DNA of 64,000 bases from Candidatus Anammoximicrobium sp. (GCA_012515235.1 JAAYYU010000035.1:1-64000); one strand, 5' to 3'; counted from the first letter of the stretch, positions 25,301 through 34,313 are shown. Translations and numbers: made by a program. The notes: generated by a model from the letters alone, not told the origin.

Positions 25301-26306
25301 ACCATTCCAGCCGGGCCGCACCGGACAGTTCGATTTCGGCCAACCCGCCTTGGCCGCGGACGTTCGTCAACAGCAGGCGGAAACGCTTCGAGCAAACCGG
25401 CGGGAAAGCCACCGCGACCGGCCCGAACGGCATCGGCCCTACGTTGATCTGGATGTTCGACCGGTCCAGCGGAAACTGGCGGACGGTGCGGAACGTGCCG
25501 GCCTCGTCCGCCGCCTGCAATTCGCACTGCGCGCCGCAAGCGGCTTCCGCCGGGTGCAACGCCAGACTCCGCGCCGTGAACGACTCGGCCAATTCGAGAT
25601 CCACCGTGAGCCCGTTCCGGCGCTGCCCTGCCCCGGACGGAAACAGGCAACTGGTCGCCAAATCGCCGTCGCACAGCTGCGCCGCATTTTCGACGGCAGG
25701 CGTGCAAACCACCCGCGGCGAACGGGCCGCCACGGTGTCGGCCTCCCCCCGCGGCGCGCGGAACGCCAGCACGGCGATCTCCTGGAACGGCTCCCGCGGC
25801 GCGGGCAGTCGGCCTGCAAACCGCGCCGGCCCGGTCACCCGCCGTTCGCTGGAAACCAGATAACGCATGGCTTGTTCGGGTTGGATCCACGGCCCGCCGG
25901 ACTGACTCCAGCCAGGACAATTGAACATCCCGATCTTCACCCCCAACCGGCCGCCCTCGCGGATCGCGTGCTCGACCAGCCCCCACCATTCCTCCGTCAA
26001 CGCTTTCACGCTGCCGCGTTGGACGTCCTCCAGGAAGACGTTCCCGATCAGCGCCTCGCCGATGCCCACACGGGCCATCGCTTCCAGATCGCGGGTGATG
26101 CCCTCCCGCGAGATGTTGTCCGTGATCCAGTACCAATACACCCACGGCTTCGTCACCTCCGGCGGTTGCTGGAAGCCTCGGACCAGCGCCGCCGCGGCAG
26201 ATTCCGCGCCCGTTGCCGCGTTCCTCGCGCCGAGCCCCGACATCCCCCAACACGCCGTCGCCAGCCAGGCGGCGGCAAGGAACAGTCGCCATTTCGATTT
26301 CATCAT
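22311..26306 (-). CDS. GH106-like alpha-L-rhamnosidase with LamG-type insert
   Basis: 1331 residues (start M-M-K at 26306 with GAGAGG upstream; the second Met is equally plausible). A signal peptide is followed by P-W-V-Y-W-Y-W-I-T-D-N-I-S-R-E-G-I-T-R-D-L, the opening of GH106 barrels. G-M-F-N-C-P-G-W-S-Q-S-G-G-P-W-I follows. Later, a concanavalin-like LamG domain (~residues 960-1110) and a C-terminal galactose-binding/jelly-roll domain (~1180-1331, with the G-V-T-N-A-W-L-N-R-L motif) are visible. It should cleave terminal rhamnose from plant pectin or algal polysaccharides. The size is within the usual range for GH106 with accessory domains. It is divergent from the hydrolase at 26589. Confidence 0.82.
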   Translation of the reverse strand: MMKSKWRLFLAAAWLATACWGMSGLGARNAATGAESAAAALVRGFQQPPEVTKPWVYWYWITDNISREGITRDLEAMARVGIGEALIGNVFLEDVQRGSVKALTEEWWGLVEHAIREGGRLGVKIGMFNCPGWSQSGGPWIQPEQAMRYLVSSERRVTGPARFAGRLPAPREPFQEIAVLAFRAPRGEADTVAARSPRVVCTPAVENAAQLCDGDLATSCLFPSGAGQRRNGLTVDLELAESFTARSLALHPAEAACGAQCELQAADEAGTFRTVRQFPLDRSNIQINVGPMPFGPVAVAFPPVCSKRFRLLLTNVRGQGGLAEIELSGAARLEWFVEKQLGKMHPTPLPLWDTYLWPRQAEPDVPQLAVPAHEVLDLGDRIAADGTLRWDVPAGEWIILRTGMTPTGTKNSPASPEGQGLEVDKMNRQAAEAHFEAFIGKLLARMPAGERRAFRHVVADSYEMGPQNWTDGFGDLFCQRYGYDARRWLPALTGRVVGSADQSDRFLWDLRRLVADRVALDYVGGLRDACRRHGLQLWLENYGHWGFPAEFLQYGGQADHISGEFWATGELGSIELRAASSASHLYGMPVTSAEAFTGGPFFVSTPWALKRRGDWAVTEGINHFVLHVYIHQPSDERRPGVNAWFGTEFNRHNTWFASSRSWIDYLRRSHFLLQQGRHVADVAYFIGEDTPKMTGVRQPELPAGYDFDYLNAEVIQQRLDVAGEHFMLPDGTRYRLLVLPELDTMRPELLQKIRDLVAAGGAVLGPPPSRSPSLQDYPACDVQVQKLAAEIWANCDGKNVKQVRFGRGRVFRGLDLQAVLDELKTPPDVSGIPPRKLLWTHRTADDADIYFLSNQSEHAARITPVFRVAGKAPELWCAASGRIAAAAAFEPVPGGVRVPIELEPRGSVFVLFRSAADPALAVTEVTRDGRTVLSTAAKAVEPQAAADKDSVSHFTLAVWLKPNADIGLPKEADTGVFLHVARNDAVFPAHGASLFGDDRHACAGLSAGRNGVAVYEHSSSYFAPLLVHAAALTGWTHVAVVYAGGRPSLYLNGTLARQGLQSRYTVHPSPRGGADGAAGPFQGELGEIRSFGRGLTAAEIAELAKSSPPAAESAFLPPVAVTRGTDGGLVAEVSAAGAYRVTLADGRQSTFATRDLPPPLNIGGPWEVAFPAGMDVPERTTFERLISWAEHPQEAIRYFSGTARYRRTFDLPGDRLGDGRRVLLDLGRVESLAEVLVNGRNLGVLWKPPFIVDVTNAVQAGANTLEVGVTNAWLNRLIGDKRYPQGFPDAGPLQFKPFLAADIRNRLGSKPAPAGLIGPVRIRGTWRGSVP

Positions 26307-26588
26307 CGGTCGCCTCTCGATCTATCACGGATGAGAAAGGAACCGGATCAAGATAGTCCCGCCGGTTCCGCGACCGCAAGGGACCGTCCCGCCGAGGAAA
26401 AGAATGACGGGCGTCCAGGACGCCTCCTCACGCACGCCCGGAACCGTTGGGACGCCGGGACTGTTGCCGTTGTCGTCGCGTGCCGTATACAAGCGTGCCG
26501 TGTAGACGGGCGGCGACCGGTCGGGCAGAATGATCTCCGTTCGGGAACTGCCTGCCAAAAGGAAGAACCCTCATTCCGGAGGAGCGTG

Positions 26589-28646
26589 ATGGCCAAGTTG
26601 CTGTGGTGTGGATGCCTGGGACTTTTCTGCTGGGCTCTTGTGCCGCCGTGGGGTTTCGCCGAAGTCGTGCGAGTCGAAATCCGTGAGCGGGGAGCGTTTG
26701 CGGACGGCTGCGAGTTTGGCCGCACCGGGCCCTACGAGAGAATTGTCGGCCGGCTGCATTTCGAAGTCCGCCCCGAAGATGCCTGCAACGCGGGCATCAC
26801 GGATCTCAAGCTGGCCCCGCGCAACGCCGCTGGCCGCGTGGAGTTCTGGAGCGATTTCTTCCTGCTCAAGCCGCTCGATCCCGCGCGGGGCAACCGGCGA
26901 CTGTTGTACGATGTGAACAATCGCGGCAACAAGCTGGCTTTGTGGACCTTTAACGAAGCGCGCGGCAACAATCCGGCAACCCTGGCCGACGCGGGCAACG
27001 GGTTCCTGATGCGCGAGGGCTGGTCGCTCCTGTGGTGCGGCTGGAGCGGCGACGTCATGCCGGGCGACGACCGGCTGTTGGCCGGATTGCCGGTGGCCCG
27101 CGAGAACGGAAAGCCGATCACGGGCAAGATTCACGTCGAGATCTGCCGGGACGAGCCTGTGGCCAGTTCGCCGCTGTACTGGACACCGTGGGCGCTGTCG
27201 GTCGTCTATCCGCCGGTCAGTCTCGACACGCGGCGAGCCACGCTCACGATGCGTCCGAAACGATCCGAGCCGGCCACGGAAATCCCGCCGGACCAGTGGG
27301 CGTTCGCCCGGCAGGAAGGCGACCAAAGGGTGCCCGACGCCGGCAGCGTCTGGGTGCAGGGCGGACTTCGGCCGGGATGGCTGTACGAGTTGGTGTACGA
27401 GGGCCAGGACCCGCGCGTGTCCGGTTTGGGATTCGCCGCCGTCCGCGACGGCGCGTCGTTCTTCCGCTATGAAAAAACCGACCGACACGAGACGGCCAAT
27501 CCGCTGGCCAACGCCATCGAGCGGGCTTACATCTTCGGCATCTCGCAATCCGGCCGGTTCGTCAACCATCTGGTATACGACGGGTTCAACACCGACGAGC
27601 GGCAAAGAGCTGTTTTCGACGGAGCGCTGTCGCACGTGTCGGGGGCCGGCCGCGGCCTGTTCAACCACCGGTTCGGCATGGCCACCTTGTGTGCGACGCA
27701 CCACGAGAACTTGCTCACCCCGTCGGAGTCGTTTCCCTTTACGACAGTGCCCCAAACCGATCCCGTGACCGGCCTGTCCGGCGACATCCTGGCTCGCGCA
27801 CGGAAGTCGGGGCACGTGCCCAAGATCATCTTTACGCAGACCTCGACGGAGTACTGGACCCGCGGTGCCTCGCTGCTGCACACCAATGTCCAGGGCACGC
27901 AGGACGTCGAGTTGGACCCGTCCGCGCGGCTGTACGTCGCCGCCGGCGCCCAACACCTGGGCGGCGGGCCGACCGAACGCGGTTTGTATCAGAACCCGCG
28001 CAATCCGCTGAACGACCGTCCCTTCCTCCTGCGGGCGCTGCTGGTCGCCCTGGACCAGTGGGTCAGCGTGGGGAAACCGCCGCCGGACAGCCGCTATCCG
28101 CGGATCGCCGACGGGACGCTCGTCGATCTCGATACCTTCCGCAAGCAGTTTCCGCAAATCCCCGGCGTCCAGTTGCCGACCGGCTACTACCTGCCGCTGC
28201 GGCTTGATTTCGGCCCGCGCTGGCTGACGGAAGGGATTGCCGATTGCGTCCCGCCGAAAATCGGACCCGCCTATCGCACCCTGGTTCCGGCGGTGGACGC
28301 CGACGGCAACGAACGGGCGGGCATCCGTCTGCCGGACGTCGCCGTGCCGCTGGCGACCTACACGGGTTGGAACTTGCAAGCCGCCGCATCCGGTGCCGAG
28401 GGAATGTTGGCCCCCTACCACGGATCGTACCTGGTCTTTCCCGAAACGCGCGCCCAGCGACTCGAGTCCGGCGATCCCCGGCCAGCGGTCAGGGAGCGGT
28501 ATCCGACGCGCGAAGCCTATCTGGCCCGCGTGACGGCGGAGGTTCTGCAACTGCACGAACACGGCTTGCTCCTGCCCGAAGATGCGGTTCTGCTGCTGCG
28601 ACTCGCGTGCGCAAAAGCCGCAGCCGTGCCTGGTTGGGCCCCGTAG
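26589..28646 (+). CDS. Exported alpha/beta hydrolase (Abhydrolase_10-like)
   Basis: 685 residues from ATG 26589, with GGAGG 6 bp upstream and a signal peptide (hydrophobic run ending A-L-V-P-P-W-G-F-A). The nucleophile elbow is G-I-S-Q-S-G-R-F near residue 318. The core has V-S-G-L-G-F-A-A-V-R-D, typical of the large alpha/beta-hydrolase-domain proteins in this family. N-terminal ~200 residues look like a beta-sandwich. Substrate is unknown; esterase activity on plant or algal polymers is plausible given the GH106 neighbour. The longer open frame upstream (from 25188) is a shadow of the GH106 gene. Confidence 0.8.
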   Translation: MAKLLWCGCLGLFCWALVPPWGFAEVVRVEIRERGAFADGCEFGRTGPYERIVGRLHFEVRPEDACNAGITDLKLAPRNAAGRVEFWSDFFLLKPLDPARGNRRLLYDVNNRGNKLALWTFNEARGNNPATLADAGNGFLMREGWSLLWCGWSGDVMPGDDRLLAGLPVARENGKPITGKIHVEICRDEPVASSPLYWTPWALSVVYPPVSLDTRRATLTMRPKRSEPATEIPPDQWAFARQEGDQRVPDAGSVWVQGGLRPGWLYELVYEGQDPRVSGLGFAAVRDGASFFRYEKTDRHETANPLANAIERAYIFGISQSGRFVNHLVYDGFNTDERQRAVFDGALSHVSGAGRGLFNHRFGMATLCATHHENLLTPSESFPFTTVPQTDPVTGLSGDILARARKSGHVPKIIFTQTSTEYWTRGASLLHTNVQGTQDVELDPSARLYVAAGAQHLGGGPTERGLYQNPRNPLNDRPFLLRALLVALDQWVSVGKPPPDSRYPRIADGTLVDLDTFRKQFPQIPGVQLPTGYYLPLRLDFGPRWLTEGIADCVPPKIGPAYRTLVPAVDADGNERAGIRLPDVAVPLATYTGWNLQAAASGAEGMLAPYHGSYLVFPETRAQRLESGDPRPAVRERYPTREAYLARVTAEVLQLHEHGLLLPEDAVLLLRLACAKAAAVPGWAP

Positions 28647-29065
28647 GCCCTTGGCGCCGGTGAAGAAAGAAACGAGCGGACAGACGCGAGTGCTTTGGCA
28701 GGCTTGATGGGCCGGGCGGAGTTCCTTCCGCCCCCCAGGCGAACCGAGAATCCGCCCTCCGCCCCCTCAACGGATCGTGGACAGCACGCGTGGTCCCCGC
28801 CCGTTGGCTCAACAGGCTGCCAGCCGCTGTCCGCGTGGGACACTCGCCCGCGGGAATCCGTCGTTGCAGCGCGGTATTCCGTGGTTCCGGCTTGTCCGGG
28901 GCGCACGTCGCGGCTTCGGTCCCGTGACGCAAGCCGCTGGACGCAGGGCACTTAGGCGAGTTGCGGGAAAATCCGTCGACGTCGGCCCGGTGCTTGCATG
29001 GAATTGGCGGCCATTGCGGTAGGAACTTGGTTTTATTCACGCCTCACCGCTGCGGAGGAAAGCGA
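28647..29065. other. Spacer upstream of the hydrogenase cluster
   Basis: No gene supported. It has GC hairpins, for example GGGCGGA/TCCGCCC near 28714. The final 30 bp carry GCGGAGGAA, the ribosome binding site of hdrC. No clear promoter could be assigned. Confidence 0.4.
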
Positions 29066-29659
29066 ATGTCTGTTGAAAGCACCGAAATCCATCGCTCGCA
29101 ATTCATGCGGGACGTCATGGCGGAGACGCCGGACGGCGAGCGGCTTGTGCATTGCCTGCAGTGCGGCAGTTGCGGCGGGTCGTGCCCCAACGGCCCGGAC
29201 ATGGATTATACGCCGCGGGCCATCTTTTCCATGATTGCCGCCAACCGCCGAGACGACGTGCTGAAGTCGAACACCATGTGGTGCTGCGTGTCCTGCTACT
29301 TCTGCACGGCCCGCTGCCCGCAGGAGATTCCCATCACGGAAACCATGTACACGCTGAAGCGGATGGCGATCCGCGAGGGCAAGGCGACGGAGGGCGACGC
29401 GCCCGCTCTGGCCCGCACCTTCACCGGCTTTGTCGACAAATTTGGCCGGGCGTTCGAGGTGGGGATTGCCACGCGGTATCTGATGCTGAACAAGCCCATG
29501 AGCGGATTGAAAAGCATGGGCATGGGAATGTCGATGTTCGCTCGCGGCCGGCTCTCGCTGCGGCCCGCCAAGATTCGGCAGACCGGCCAGTTGCAAGCGA
29601 TCATCAGTAAGGCTCGTGAACTAAGCAAACAAGAAAGACGAAGCGGAGGTGCGTCGTGA
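29066..29659 (+). CDS. hdrC: Heterodisulfide reductase subunit C-like
   Basis: 197 residues from ATG 29066 (GGAGGAA upstream). Two [4Fe-4S] motifs are present: C-L-Q-C-G-S-C-G-G-S-C-P and C-C-V-S-C-Y-F-C-T-A-R-C-P. A helical C-terminal part follows, as in HdrC. HdrC passes electrons from HdrA to HdrB. The upstream in-frame extension to 28961 lacks protein character. The stop overlaps the start of hdrB by 4 bp, as expected for a stable HdrBC module. Confidence 0.9.
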   Translation: MSVESTEIHRSQFMRDVMAETPDGERLVHCLQCGSCGGSCPNGPDMDYTPRAIFSMIAANRRDDVLKSNTMWCCVSCYFCTARCPQEIPITETMYTLKRMAIREGKATEGDAPALARTFTGFVDKFGRAFEVGIATRYLMLNKPMSGLKSMGMGMSMFARGRLSLRPAKIRQTGQLQAIISKARELSKQERRSGGAS

Positions 29660-30552
29660 AATACGCGTACTATCCCGGTTGTTCACTGGAAGTCAACAGC
29701 GCCTCGTACGACGTGTCGACGCGGGCGGTGATGGAGAAGCTCGGACTTCAGCTGGACGAACTGGACGACTGGAACTGCTGTGGGGCGACGGAGTACTTCA
29801 CCCAGGACGAACTGGTTGCCACCAGCGTGATTGCGCGCAATTTGGCGCTGGTCGACAAGGACCACGACCAGTTGGTCGCGCCGTGCGCGGCTTGCTACCT
29901 GAACCTCAAGAAGGTCGACAAGTTGATGTGCGACCACGCCGACATGAACGCCCAGATCAACCAGGCGCTGGCCGCCGGGAATCTGAAGTACAAGGCGGGT
30001 CGGGTCCGCGTGCGGCATCTGCTGGACGTGATCTATACGGACGTGGGCGAAGCGGCTTTGAAGGCCAAGCTGGTCCAGCCGCTGAACGGCCTGCGGGTAG
30101 CGGCCTACTACGGCTGTCAGGTCGTCCGTCCGGTCGGCGAGTTCGACAACCCCGAGTACCCGATGAAGATGGACGAGATGTTCCAGTGGCTGGGTGCAGA
30201 GGTTGTGGACTATCCCGTCAAATCGCACTGTTGCGGCGGCCACATGACGCAGTTGAGCGAGGACATGGCGTTCGAGATGATCCGGCGGTTGCTGCAGAGC
30301 GCCGCCGATTACCGGGCGGACCTGATCCTCACGATGTGCCCGATGTGCCAGTTGAATCTGGACGCCTATCAGGGCCGCGTGAACAACTACTTCAATACGA
30401 ACTTCCGCCTGCCGATCGTGTTCTTCACGCAGATGCTGGGCGTGGCCCTGGGCATCGACATGAAGAAACTCGGTTTCGGCAAGGAATTGGTCGCCGCCGA
30501 ACCGGTGATCCGGGCCAAGCTCGAGGGCCAGGCCGCCGGAGCGACAGCGTGA
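29656..30552 (+). CDS. hdrB: Heterodisulfide reductase subunit B-like
   Basis: 298 residues from a GTG that overlaps hdrC by 4 bp. Two complete CCG domains are visible. The first has Y-Y-P-G-C-S, W-N-C-C-G-A and A-P-C-A-A-C-Y. The second has Y-Y-G-C-Q-V, H-C-C-G-G-H and T-M-C-P-M-C-Q. In methanogens these bind the two non-cubane [4Fe-4S] clusters where CoM-S-S-CoB is cleaved. The natural disulfide in a planctomycete is unknown. Both CCG motifs are intact, so it should be active. hdrA follows after a 128-bp hairpin-rich spacer. Confidence 0.92.
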   Translation: MKYAYYPGCSLEVNSASYDVSTRAVMEKLGLQLDELDDWNCCGATEYFTQDELVATSVIARNLALVDKDHDQLVAPCAACYLNLKKVDKLMCDHADMNAQINQALAAGNLKYKAGRVRVRHLLDVIYTDVGEAALKAKLVQPLNGLRVAAYYGCQVVRPVGEFDNPEYPMKMDEMFQWLGAEVVDYPVKSHCCGGHMTQLSEDMAFEMIRRLLQSAADYRADLILTMCPMCQLNLDAYQGRVNNYFNTNFRLPIVFFTQMLGVALGIDMKKLGFGKELVAAEPVIRAKLEGQAAGATA

Positions 30553-30680
30553 GGGCGCGGACGTCAGGCCTTTTCGCCTGACCGTTTGGCCGGGATGGAA
30601 TCCGTTCCACCCTACTTTGACAAGCAGCCGGTCAGGCTGCCAAGCCTGACCTACGATTCCGCAAGCATTGGAGAATAACC
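30553..30680 (+). repeat. REP-like hairpin array between hdrB and hdrA
   Basis: At least two hairpins occur in tandem. GTCAGGC pairs with GCCTGAC around CTTTTC (near 30563-30582). GGTCAGGCT (30630-30638) pairs perfectly with AGCCTGACC (30643-30651) and is followed by TACG. A shorter GGAA/TTCC repeat ending in CCTAC lies between. No promoter is obvious. Confidence 0.65.
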
Positions 30681-32702
30681 ATGGCCGAAAAAATCGGCGT
30701 CTACGTTTGTCACTGCGGCAGCAATATTGCCGGCAAGGTCGACGTGGAGGAAGTGGCCAAGTGGGCCGGCGAGAACTGCGCGGAGGTGTGCGTCTCCCGC
30801 GACTACAAGTTCATGTGCTCGTCGCTCGGTCAGGCGATGATCGAGGAAGACATCAAGAAAGAGGGCCTGACCCGCGTCGTCGTGGCCGCCTGCAGCCCTC
30901 ACTTGCACGAGAAGACGTTCCGCCGGGCTTGCTCCAACGCCGGCCTCAATCCGTACTTGATGGACATGACCAATGTCCGCGAGCACTGCTCGTGGGTCCA
31001 CAAGGACCGGGCCGCCGCAACCGAAAAGGCAAAGGCGCTGGTGGCGGCGGCTGTGGGGCGCGTCAAGTACCAGCAGCCGCTGGAGCCGTTCTATGTCGAT
31101 GTCAACAGGGCAACGCTGGTCGTCGGTGGCGGCATCGCGGGCTTGCAGGCCACGCTCGAACTGGCCGATGCCGGGTATCCCGTGTATCTGGTGGAACGTC
31201 AGCCTTCGATCGGCGGCCACATGGCGCAGTTCGACAAGACGTTCCCCACGCTCGACTGCTCGGCGTGCATCCTCACGCCCAAGATGTCCGAGGCGGGACA
31301 GCACGAGAACGTCACCCTGTTGACCTACTCGGAACTGGAAGAGGTCACGGGCTCGGTAGGCAATTTCACCGTCAAGATCCGCAAGAAGGCCCGCTACGTC
31401 GATTACGACAAGTGCACGGGCTGCGGCATCTGCGTGGAAAAGTGCCCCCGCAAAGTCCTGGACACCGAATTCGAGGCCGGCATGGGCAACCGCAAGGCAA
31501 TCTACATGCCCTTTCCGCAGGCCGTGCCGCGGATTCCGGTGATCGACACCGAGTCCTGCATCTGGTTTGAACGCCAGAAGTGCCGGGCGTGCGAAAAGCT
31601 GTGTCCGACCAATGCCATCGCGTTCGACCAGCAGGACGAAATCGTCGAACTCAACGTCGGCAACATCATCATCGCCACGGGCTGGAAGCCCTTCGACTGC
31701 AAGACCATTCCGCAGTACGGCTACGGGCGGCTGGCGAACGTCTATACGAGCCTGGAGTTCGAGCGGTTGTGCAACGCGGCTGGCCCGACCAATGGCAAAA
31801 TCGTGTTGCGTGACGGCAAGACGGAGCCGAAGTCGATCGCCATTATCCACTGCGTCGGCAGCCGGGATACGCGGCACAACCCGTACTGCTCCGGTATCTG
31901 TTGCATGGCTTCGCTGAAGTTCGGGCACTTGGTGCTGGAGAAGACGCAGGCCCAGGTGTACTCGTTCTACATCGACATCCGCGCGAATCAGAAGAATTAC
32001 GAGGAATTCTACCAGCGGCTGTTGGGCGAGGGCATGCACTTCGTCCGCGGCAAGGTGTCGGAAGTAACCGACGCAGCGCGGTTGCCGTCCGAACAGGGCA
32101 AGCTGATCGTGCAGTGCGAGGATACGTTGATCGGCAAACAGCAGCGTTTCCCGGTGGACATGGTGATCCTGATGGGCGCGTTAGAGCCCCAGGCCGACGC
32201 CCGCGAACTGGGCCTGAAGTGCGGCATCTCCTGCAGCATGGACGGCTGGTACACCGAGCGGCATCCGAAGCTGGACCCGGTGGCGACCATGACCGACGGG
32301 ATCTTTGTGGCCGGCGTCTGCCAGGGCCCCAAGGATATTCCGGCTTCCGTGGCGCAAGGCGCGGCCGCCGCCGCCCGCGTGTCCGGCATGATCACCAAGG
32401 GCAAGGTGATGATCGAGCCGGTGGTGGCCACGATCAACGAGGAAGCCTGCTCCGGCTGCAAGATCTGCAACAACATGTGCCCGTACAACGCCATCGAATT
32501 CCTTGAGGATCGGGGCGTCAGCCACGTGATCACCGCCTTGTGCAAGGGCTGCGGCACCTGCGTGTCCGCCTGCCCGGCTGGGGTGATCACGGGGGCTCAT
32601 TTCAACAACCAACAGGTCGGCGCGGAAATCGAAGGCGCTTTGTGGGATGCCATGCAACCCGCCAGCGCAGCCGCTTCCGAGCCGGAGACGGTAGCAGTCT
32701 AG
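30681..32702 (+). CDS. hdrA: Heterodisulfide reductase subunit A-like
   Basis: 673 residues, as usual for HdrA. The N-terminal domain has Y-V-C-H-C-G-S-N-I-A-G-K-V-D. The FAD site is V-V-G-G-G-I-A-G-L-Q near residue 145. T-L-D-C-S-A-C-I-L-T-P-K-M follows. Ferredoxin-type clusters are C-T-G-C-G-I-C (~240), C-R-A-C-E-K-L-C (~303), C-S-G-C-K-I-C and C-K-G-C-G-T-C near the end. The FAD is where electron bifurcation takes place in methanogen HdrABC-MvhADG. Here it would split H2-derived electrons between ferredoxin and HdrB. The last residues are low-complexity. Confidence 0.93.
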   Translation: MAEKIGVYVCHCGSNIAGKVDVEEVAKWAGENCAEVCVSRDYKFMCSSLGQAMIEEDIKKEGLTRVVVAACSPHLHEKTFRRACSNAGLNPYLMDMTNVREHCSWVHKDRAAATEKAKALVAAAVGRVKYQQPLEPFYVDVNRATLVVGGGIAGLQATLELADAGYPVYLVERQPSIGGHMAQFDKTFPTLDCSACILTPKMSEAGQHENVTLLTYSELEEVTGSVGNFTVKIRKKARYVDYDKCTGCGICVEKCPRKVLDTEFEAGMGNRKAIYMPFPQAVPRIPVIDTESCIWFERQKCRACEKLCPTNAIAFDQQDEIVELNVGNIIIATGWKPFDCKTIPQYGYGRLANVYTSLEFERLCNAAGPTNGKIVLRDGKTEPKSIAIIHCVGSRDTRHNPYCSGICCMASLKFGHLVLEKTQAQVYSFYIDIRANQKNYEEFYQRLLGEGMHFVRGKVSEVTDAARLPSEQGKLIVQCEDTLIGKQQRFPVDMVILMGALEPQADARELGLKCGISCSMDGWYTERHPKLDPVATMTDGIFVAGVCQGPKDIPASVAQGAAAAARVSGMITKGKVMIEPVVATINEEACSGCKICNNMCPYNAIEFLEDRGVSHVITALCKGCGTCVSACPAGVITGAHFNNQQVGAEIEGALWDAMQPASAAASEPETVAV

Positions 32703-32835
32703 GAGTCAACGCCGTGGGGCGGCTCACCGAGCCGTCCCGCATCTGGGATGGCTCGCCAAGCCTTCCCGGACGGGTCGCCGGACCCGTCTGACTTGGGCCG
32801 CGGCGTCAACGCCGCGCAAGGGAGGATCACAATCG
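32703..32835 (+). repeat. Hairpin array between hdrA and mvhD
   Basis: Perfect stems include GACGGGTC/GACCCGTC around GCCG (about 32771-32790) and GCGGCGT/ACGCCGC around CA (about 32800-32815). A third, imperfect GGCGGCTC/GAGCCGTC lies at ~32716-32734. No gene is present. Confidence 0.65.
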
Positions 32836-33339
32836 ATGAGTAATGTAGACCCCAACTTTGAGCCGAAGATTGTCGGCTTTTTCTGCAACTGGTGCTCGTA
32901 TCGGGCGGCGGACCTCGCCGGCTCGGCCCGCATCACGCACGCCCCGAACGTCCGCACGATCCGCGTGATGTGCAGCGGCCGCGTCGATCCGACGTTCGTC
33001 CTGAAGGCTTTCTCGCTGGGCGCCGACGGCGTGCTGATCGCCGGCTGTCATCCCGGCGAGTGCCATTACATCGAACAGAACTACAAGGCCATGCGGCGCT
33101 TCTACATGCTGCAGCACACCCTGCGGGCGATGGGCGTGGAAGACCAGCGAGTCCAGCTGGTCTGGGCCTCGGCTGCCGAAGGCCAGCAATTGGCCGACGC
33201 CATCGACAAGATGGTGGCCGATATCAAGCCGCTGGGACCGCTGGGCTGGTCCCAGAACTGGGAAGAGAACGGCCAGCGTCTGAAGGCCCTGGAAGACATC
33301 GTTCACGAACACCAAGAGGCGATGGAGGTACCCGCATGA
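32836..33339 (+). CDS. mvhD: MvhD/FrhD-type [2Fe-2S] electron-transfer subunit
   Basis: 167 residues. It matches MvhD, which links the hydrogenase to HdrA. Signatures are F-F-C-N-W-C-S-Y-R-A-A-D-L-A-G, V-M-C-S-G-R-V-D, and G-A-D-G-V-L-I-A-G-C-H-P-G-E-C-H-Y. These cysteines ligate a [2Fe-2S] cluster in relatives. Its end overlaps mvhG by 4 bp (ATGA). Order hdrA-mvhD-mvhG-mvhA matches the complex. Confidence 0.93.
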   Translation: MSNVDPNFEPKIVGFFCNWCSYRAADLAGSARITHAPNVRTIRVMCSGRVDPTFVLKAFSLGADGVLIAGCHPGECHYIEQNYKAMRRFYMLQHTLRAMGVEDQRVQLVWASAAEGQQLADAIDKMVADIKPLGPLGWSQNWEENGQRLKALEDIVHEHQEAMEVPA

Positions 33340-34313
33340 GTGCGACAAACGGCAAGGGCAAGCTGGCCATCTACTGGGCCGCGTCCTGCGGCGGTTGCGA
33401 GATTTCGATCCTGGGCATCGACACCAAAATCCTGGACGTCGCCAAGGCGTTCGACATTGTGTTTTGCCCCTGCATCGCCGACGGCAAGGTGTCGGACGTC
33501 GAGAAGATGGCCGACGGCGAGATCGACGTCTGCTTGTTCAACGGCGGGATCCGCACCAGCGAAAACGAGTACATGGCGCAGTTGCTGCGAAAAAAGTCCA
33601 AGGTGCTGGTGGCCTTCGGCTCGTGCGCGAGCGAAGGCTGCATCCCCGGCCTGGGCAACCTGCACGACCGCAAGGCGATTTTTGACAACACCTACCAAGA
33701 CACCGCCTCGACCGAAAACCCCGACCACGTCCGGCCGCAGACGAAGACGGAGGTTCCCGAGGGCACGCTGCACCTGCCGGTATTCTACAACACGCTGAAG
33801 ACCCTGGATCAAACGGTCAAGGTGGACTACTACTTGCCAGGCTGCCCGCCGGAATCGCCTCGAATCTGGGAGGCGATCGAGGCGATCGTCGCCGGCAAGT
33901 TGCCGCCGCCGGGCACGGTGATCGGCTCCAACACGACGGTTTGCGACTCCTGCCCGCGGACGCGCAGCGAGAAGAAGATTAAGGAGTTCAAGCGGACCTG
34001 GGAAGTGATCCCCGACGAGAAGACCTGTCTGCTGGAACAGGGCATCCTGTGCTGCGGCATCGCCACGCGAGGCGGTTGCGGCGCCTTGTGCCCGCAGGTT
34101 AACTCGCCCTGCATCGGCTGCTACGGCCCGAACGACGGCGTGGAAGACTACGGAGCGCGTCTGTTCAGCGCGTTGGCGTCCGTGATCGACTCGCAGGATC
34201 CCAAGGAGATCGAAGCGATCATCCAGAAAGGCATCCCGGACCCGGTGGGCTCGTTCTACCGGTTCAGCCTAGCCGCCAGCCAACTGCGGCGGAACAAGCG
34301 GGCGGCGGAATAG
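33336..34313 (+). CDS. mvhG: F420-nonreducing-type [NiFe] hydrogenase small subunit
   Basis: 325 residues from ATG 33336; the longer open frame from 32892 is a shadow of mvhD. The proximal cluster motif is W-A-A-S-C-G-G-C-E-I-S-I. A-F-G-S-C-A-S-E-G-C-I-P-G and Y-L-P-G-C-P-P-E follow. The C-terminal ferredoxin-like cysteines include C-C-G-I-A-T-R-G-G-C-G-A-L-C-P and C-I-G-C-Y-G-P. No Tat signal is present, so the enzyme is cytoplasmic, as in group 3 hydrogenases. It passes electrons from the NiFe site to MvhD. Confidence 0.93.
   Translation: MSATNGKGKLAIYWAASCGGCEISILGIDTKILDVAKAFDIVFCPCIADGKVSDVEKMADGEIDVCLFNGGIRTSENEYMAQLLRKKSKVLVAFGSCASEGCIPGLGNLHDRKAIFDNTYQDTASTENPDHVRPQTKTEVPEGTLHLPVFYNTLKTLDQTVKVDYYLPGCPPESPRIWEAIEAIVAGKLPPPGTVIGSNTTVCDSCPRTRSEKKIKEFKRTWEVIPDEKTCLLEQGILCCGIATRGGCGALCPQVNSPCIGCYGPNDGVEDYGARLFSALASVIDSQDPKEIEAIIQKGIPDPVGSFYRFSLAASQLRRNKRAAE

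Noticed and set aside
24184-26379. 731-codon frame in the GH106-like gene region
   Set aside because: Same strand, other frame; low-information Arg/Gly/Ala text.
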